Source: Terebella lapidaria
Taxonomy: Eukaryota > Annelida > Polychaeta > Terebellida > Terebellidae
DNA length: 64,000 nucleotides
Direction: 5' to 3'
Assembly (NCBI GenBank): GCA_949152475.1
Contig: OX424563.1
Coordinates: 23,471,001-23,535,000, forward strand
The translations under genes were made by a program, and so were the position numbers. Below the pieces are notes generated by a model. It did no database searches. It worked only from the letters and a program-made list of their open reading frames with translations, and was not told the DNA's origin. Each line of letters begins with the position of its first letter. Positions within the stretch are counted from its first letter, which is position 1. Below are positions 60,093-64,000 of this stretch, piece by piece.

Positions 60093-61523
60093 TATTCACA
60101 AATTCCTTTCATATACATTGAAGTAGACCCGATCTGGTAACTGTGACCGTTGAAAAACATATGTAGCCTATAATACCGATGCATATGCACTGATCGAAAC
60201 GGATATAGGAAAAGAATGACATAATCATCCACCTTTATGTCTAATTACCAACGGTAACGTATCAGCTACTTAAAAGTAATGATGTCCAAAACCTATTATA
60301 TATGTACGACGAAAGCACACTGGCTGATTGGCATGTACTATAAGAACAAAGAACATGATAGATCTAGCAAACGGCAACATACGGTGAGTGAAGCCAATAA
60401 GGGGAGAATTATGCGCCACTTAATACAACAAACAAATCAATGTCCTTCAGCTTGAAAAATGTCGGACTGCATGGTCACAAAATGCGTTTTCCCACACAAT
60501 GGCTATTTCGGATACTGCTTGCCTGTTACGGCAAATCTTTGCTCCGGATTAATCTATACCAGGCTTCTATTTGGTGGGACTGGGGATATCTCGCTGGACG
60601 ATTCGGGTCTATGCGGTGATAAATTTGCCCTGGTCCTAAAACGTTAGATCGCCTTGATTAAAGCGGGACAAATCCCCCGGGAATAGTTGATTTCGCTCGC
60701 GGATTGCGCATCCCTTCATCAGCTAGGTGGGGCGCAGGACTTGTTCAAGTCTGTGCTGCGATTTCCAGAGTTCCCGAACCTGGCCATGCAGCAGTGACAT
60801 TCATCGCTAGAAGTCGCCACTGCAGTCCTGAGCGATGTGACCGACTCACTCTCAGTTATAGCCAGAAGACGGTATCCTTCCGCTCGGCCCCAAATAATCC
60901 CACACTATCTGTTCCCGCGGTTTCGTGTCGTCTGCTTTAGCGCTTGGAGAACGAGCAGCCGACTGCTGAATTTTCCGATAGAAGAACAATCGTGACAAAT
61001 AGCAAATATGAAAATACAGCGAAGCCCTTTTGTGCGTTTTATCATATGAAATCTGACAAGTAAATCCTCGCAGAATTATGAAAGAGAATAATCTAGAGAT
61101 TACATTATTTGCCGGGAATAGCGTCGTAATCGCAAGAATATCCGCCAATATGTGATAACGGGCAATCGCTCAAATCGCCCATTATATATGCTGCTTCGGT
61201 AGCACAAGGACTTTGTGCTATCGGGTTTCAAATGATCTCTTTAAATTACACTCTGATGCGATATACGCAATAATGAAGCCGCAGCCTTTGTATGGACATC
61301 AACCATGTCGTCCATGTGTTGTAGAAAATTGTCTGAGGGAATTTACTGCTCTGCATGTCGCTGTTTGGTTATCGTGTTGTTATTCGTCAGAACTATCAAG
61401 TCGATATAAATGCCCCCCCCCCCCCACGGAAATAACTGTTGAAAAATGTTCAAAAACAGGGTAATTAAAGTGAGTTTGTGAGGAATCTCAGGAGGGACCA
61501 CAAAGCTGCTTCATAATAAGAAA
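60093..61523. other. Intergenic DNA, nothing recognised
   Basis: A more balanced stretch at 60640-60960 carries open frames on both strands with no family signature. A C-run lies at 61413-61425. No gene supported. Confidence 0.45.
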
Positions 61524-63615
61524 AAGGCCTGTATTCTGAAAGCTCACTCACACTCACACTCACCGAGTCTCACCTCATCCTCATTGAGTGTAAGGTCGGC
61601 CTCAGTGAGTGGAATGTCGACCTCACCCTCCAAGCATTCAAAGACGTCACTCATACTCAATCAAGTGCACGATTTTTAGTAAAGCTTGAGAAGTTACACC
61701 TGCCTTGAGCCTTCCTCACTTTTCAATTGGTAATTTGTGTACAGTTATGGCCGATAGGCGACCACAGACTTGCAAATATGCATATTTTGAAATGTATAAT
61801 AGTAGTTACTTGAGAAGAGAGATCAATTTTGACTTCGATAAGGTCAGCGACGAGCAGTTGCGGATACGGTACAAGATGACAAAGGACACCTTTCTGGGGC
61901 TATTGGTACTAGTATCTCCAGCTATAGAACCACATTATTAGCGTAGATATCCAATTCATACAGACATAAAATTATTGTTAGCGCTACGTTTTATGCTACA
62001 GGTACCTTTCAACTTCATATCTTCGAAAATAAACAATGACGTATTTCACAAAGTTTTGAATTTTACAATATTATAGTGTTCATGATTACGATATTAATGA
62101 TAGTAATAATGATAATGATAATAATGATATGAATAATGATATGAAAAATTATTACAAAAAATTATTACAAATTTTGAAATCACAATGGGTAGACACTATA
62201 TTTTGTATATAATATTGTTTTCGGGAGACATCATGGAATATATTATACATATTCCACCTTCTATATCACTGTATATGAAATCTGAGTGTCTAGTTGGCTT
62301 CTTCAGGTGAGAAAACCTAGAAATAGAATCTTTTGTCTCGATATGTTAAACATTAGGAGAATTATAATGAGCATTTCAATATTTGGTCAGGAGCAACGGT
62401 GGTCATCTTAGATTTTTGGTGATATTTCTGGAATCGGTCAATCTGGCTTTGTATTATAGCTAAAATCAATATACATCTACTCGATCTGAATTGTACCAAT
62501 TTTAACACTTTTATCACCATGAGTGCTCGAACTCAGTTGGATTGAGCACTTTTGGTATTCGAAGAGGTCACTCAAGTGTTGCTCACAGGAGGGATTCTTC
62601 AGTGCAGCAGATATGTTGAATAATTGTGGGTTTGGTGGCAAATGCGCCAAGATTGATATAATTCAAATCGAGTAAATGTATCTTGATTTTAACATAAAAA
62701 TACAAAGCAAGATTGACCGATTTCAGAAATATGACGTAAAATCTAAGATGACCACCGTCGCTCGTGATCAAATATTTGAATGGTCATTATAATTCTCCTA
62801 AATGTTCAACATATCGAGACAAAAGATTCCATTTCTAGGTTTTCTCACCTGAGGAAGCCAACTAGGCACTATGATTTCATATGGAGTGATATAGAAGGTG
62901 TCAATTTCCCAAATGACCCACCAAATTGTTATTTGTAACAGAATATATTCCATGATATCTCCCGAGAATAACATTACCCATGCAATGATATTAACCTACA
63001 TCAATACAAAATGGCCGACAGAATATAGTGTCTACCCATTTCCCGGGTCCGAGATATTATAATATATGCTTTGATTTCAGAATGTGTAATCATTTTTCAA
63101 GAATGCTGATTCATTAGGAATTACTATCATCAATATCGTAATCATGAACAAGGTAATATTGTAGAGTTCAAAACTGTGTAAAATACATCATTGTATAATT
63201 TCAAAAATATGAAGTTGAAAGGAACCTGTAGCATATAGCGCCATCAACAATTTTATGGCTGTATGAATTGGATATCTACGCTAATTATGTGGTTCAACAG
63301 CTGGAAATATAGCACCATTGCCCCTGAAAAGTGTCCCTTGTTATCTTGTACCATATCCGGAACTGCTCGTCGTTGACCTTATCGAAGTCAAAATTAAAGT
63401 GAGGAAGGCTCAAGGCAGGTGTACCTTCTCCTCAAGCTTCACTAAAAATCGTGAACTCAATTGAGTATGAGTGGCGTCTTTGAATGCTTGGAGGGTGAGG
63501 TCGACCTTCCACTCGCTGAGGCCGACCTTACACTCAATGACGATGAGGTGAGACATGAGTGTGAGGTGAGACTCAATGAGTATGAGTGTGAGTGAGCTTT
63601 CAGAATACAGGCCTT
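61524..63615. mobile_element. 2.09-kb palindromic element related to Harbinger
   Basis: The left arm (61524-62499) and the right arm (62653-63615) are inverted copies over almost 1 kb, separated by a 153-bp spacer. The ends read AAGGCCTGTATTCTGAAAGC and its complement. Just inside both ends are clustered CACTCA/GAGTGT motifs. Both arms carry the same N-terminal fragment of a Harbinger-type transposase. The right arm lacks about 115 bp that the left arm has, between TCAATT direct repeats. The target duplication could not be fixed (adenines on the left, GG on the right). Confidence 0.9.
61747..61941 (+). pseudogene. Harbinger-type transposase N-terminal fragment (left arm)
   Basis: 64 residues from ATG 61747 to TAG 61939-61941. 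The part around SDEQLRIRYKMTKDTFLGLL matches the N-terminal region of HARBI1-like transposases. Past the stop the reading continues with a RRYPIHTDIKLLLALRF block typical of the next segment of these proteins, then a one-base deletion disrupts it. The catalytic DDE region is missing. A decayed minus-strand copy lies in the right arm at about 63270-63396, without the segment holding the start codon. Confidence 0.75.
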
Positions 63616-64000
63616 GGACTCAGATATTTGGACTCAGATACGGTGGTTTAAAAAAAACTGGGCTGAAAATGGTCAAAGTATATCTTCATTATGAAGGGCA
63701 TCGAACCTAGTAAATCCTGTATACTATTATAAGTGCTGAATGTCTGTATTTTCCCGCGTCGTGTGGCAGGAGTCCATGTGATTTGTCGAATGTGAGGTAA
63801 TGTCTGGGTGGGCGTGGTTATATGTCTGGAAATGTGCTGATTGGAGGGAATGAGGTGAGTGTCATCGTGAGCAGAATTGTTTACATGTAGGTGCGGTGCT
63901 TGGACGGTGCGTGCGGGTGACGTAAGGTAAGTATGAAGTCATGTGATGAATCTGTGCCGTGTATGTCGAGTGGGAGAATGTGTCAGGGAGGGGTTTCGGG
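63616..64000. other. Noncoding DNA at the window edge
   Basis: It begins with a small direct repeat ('ggactcagata' at 63616 and 63631). From 63760 it becomes G/T rich with many GTG and GAGTG motifs, unlike the rest. No gene recognised; the segment is cut by the window end. Confidence 0.45.

Overview
This is a window of animal nuclear DNA, about 62 % A+T by eye, with one recognisable host gene and a large mobile-element landscape. The host gene is an Nkx6-class homeobox gene on the + strand, in three exons (46525-46981, 52656-52846, 59062-59478) that splice to a 354-residue protein. The intron-split NK-type homeodomain, the many transposon families (Ty3/gypsy of the Mag/SURL type, DDE_Tnp_4, Harbinger, hAT) and the texture of the noncoding DNA fit a marine invertebrate such as an echinoderm, hemichordate, lancelet or lophotrochozoan. 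I cannot place the phylum from sequence alone.

Layout. Bases 1-25,000 are an old direct (tandem) duplication of mostly noncoding DNA. Copy A lies at about 629-16960 and copy B at about 18413-24835, and each has been invaded differently. Copy A carries a 10.6-kb LTR retrotransposon (1336-11966; 178-bp LTRs, 5-bp target duplication GTAAT). Inside it is a decayed DDE_Tnp_4 transposase gene, which is itself split by a 2.59-kb terminal-inverted-repeat element (7227-9816, target duplication GTGAT). Copy A also carries a two-orientation minisatellite and a 1.2-kb inverted-repeat element (13940-15154). Copy B carries a 163-bp hairpin next to a 1.18-kb inverted-repeat element. Because the two copies align, each serves as the empty-site control for the other.

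Bases 25,000-31,000 hold a textbook non-autonomous hAT element (25674-26613, 8-bp target duplication), a hairpin-headed dispersed repeat and two adjacent tandem arrays with 132- and 120-bp periods. From about 31 to 61.5 kb I recognise almost no mobile elements. This quiet block contains Nkx6, its introns and its upstream region, as expected for a regulatory domain of a developmental gene, although no individual enhancer can be proven here. The window ends with a 2.09-kb palindrome (61524-63615) whose two arms both carry a fragment of a Harbinger-type transposase.

Nkx6 is a homeodomain transcription factor of the nervous system and endoderm in animals studied so far. The predicted protein has the N-terminal conserved block, an eh1-type repressor motif, a polyalanine run, the Nkx6-specific WPGV block, the homeodomain and an acidic tail. 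The other coding sequences are transposon proteins, most of them broken.
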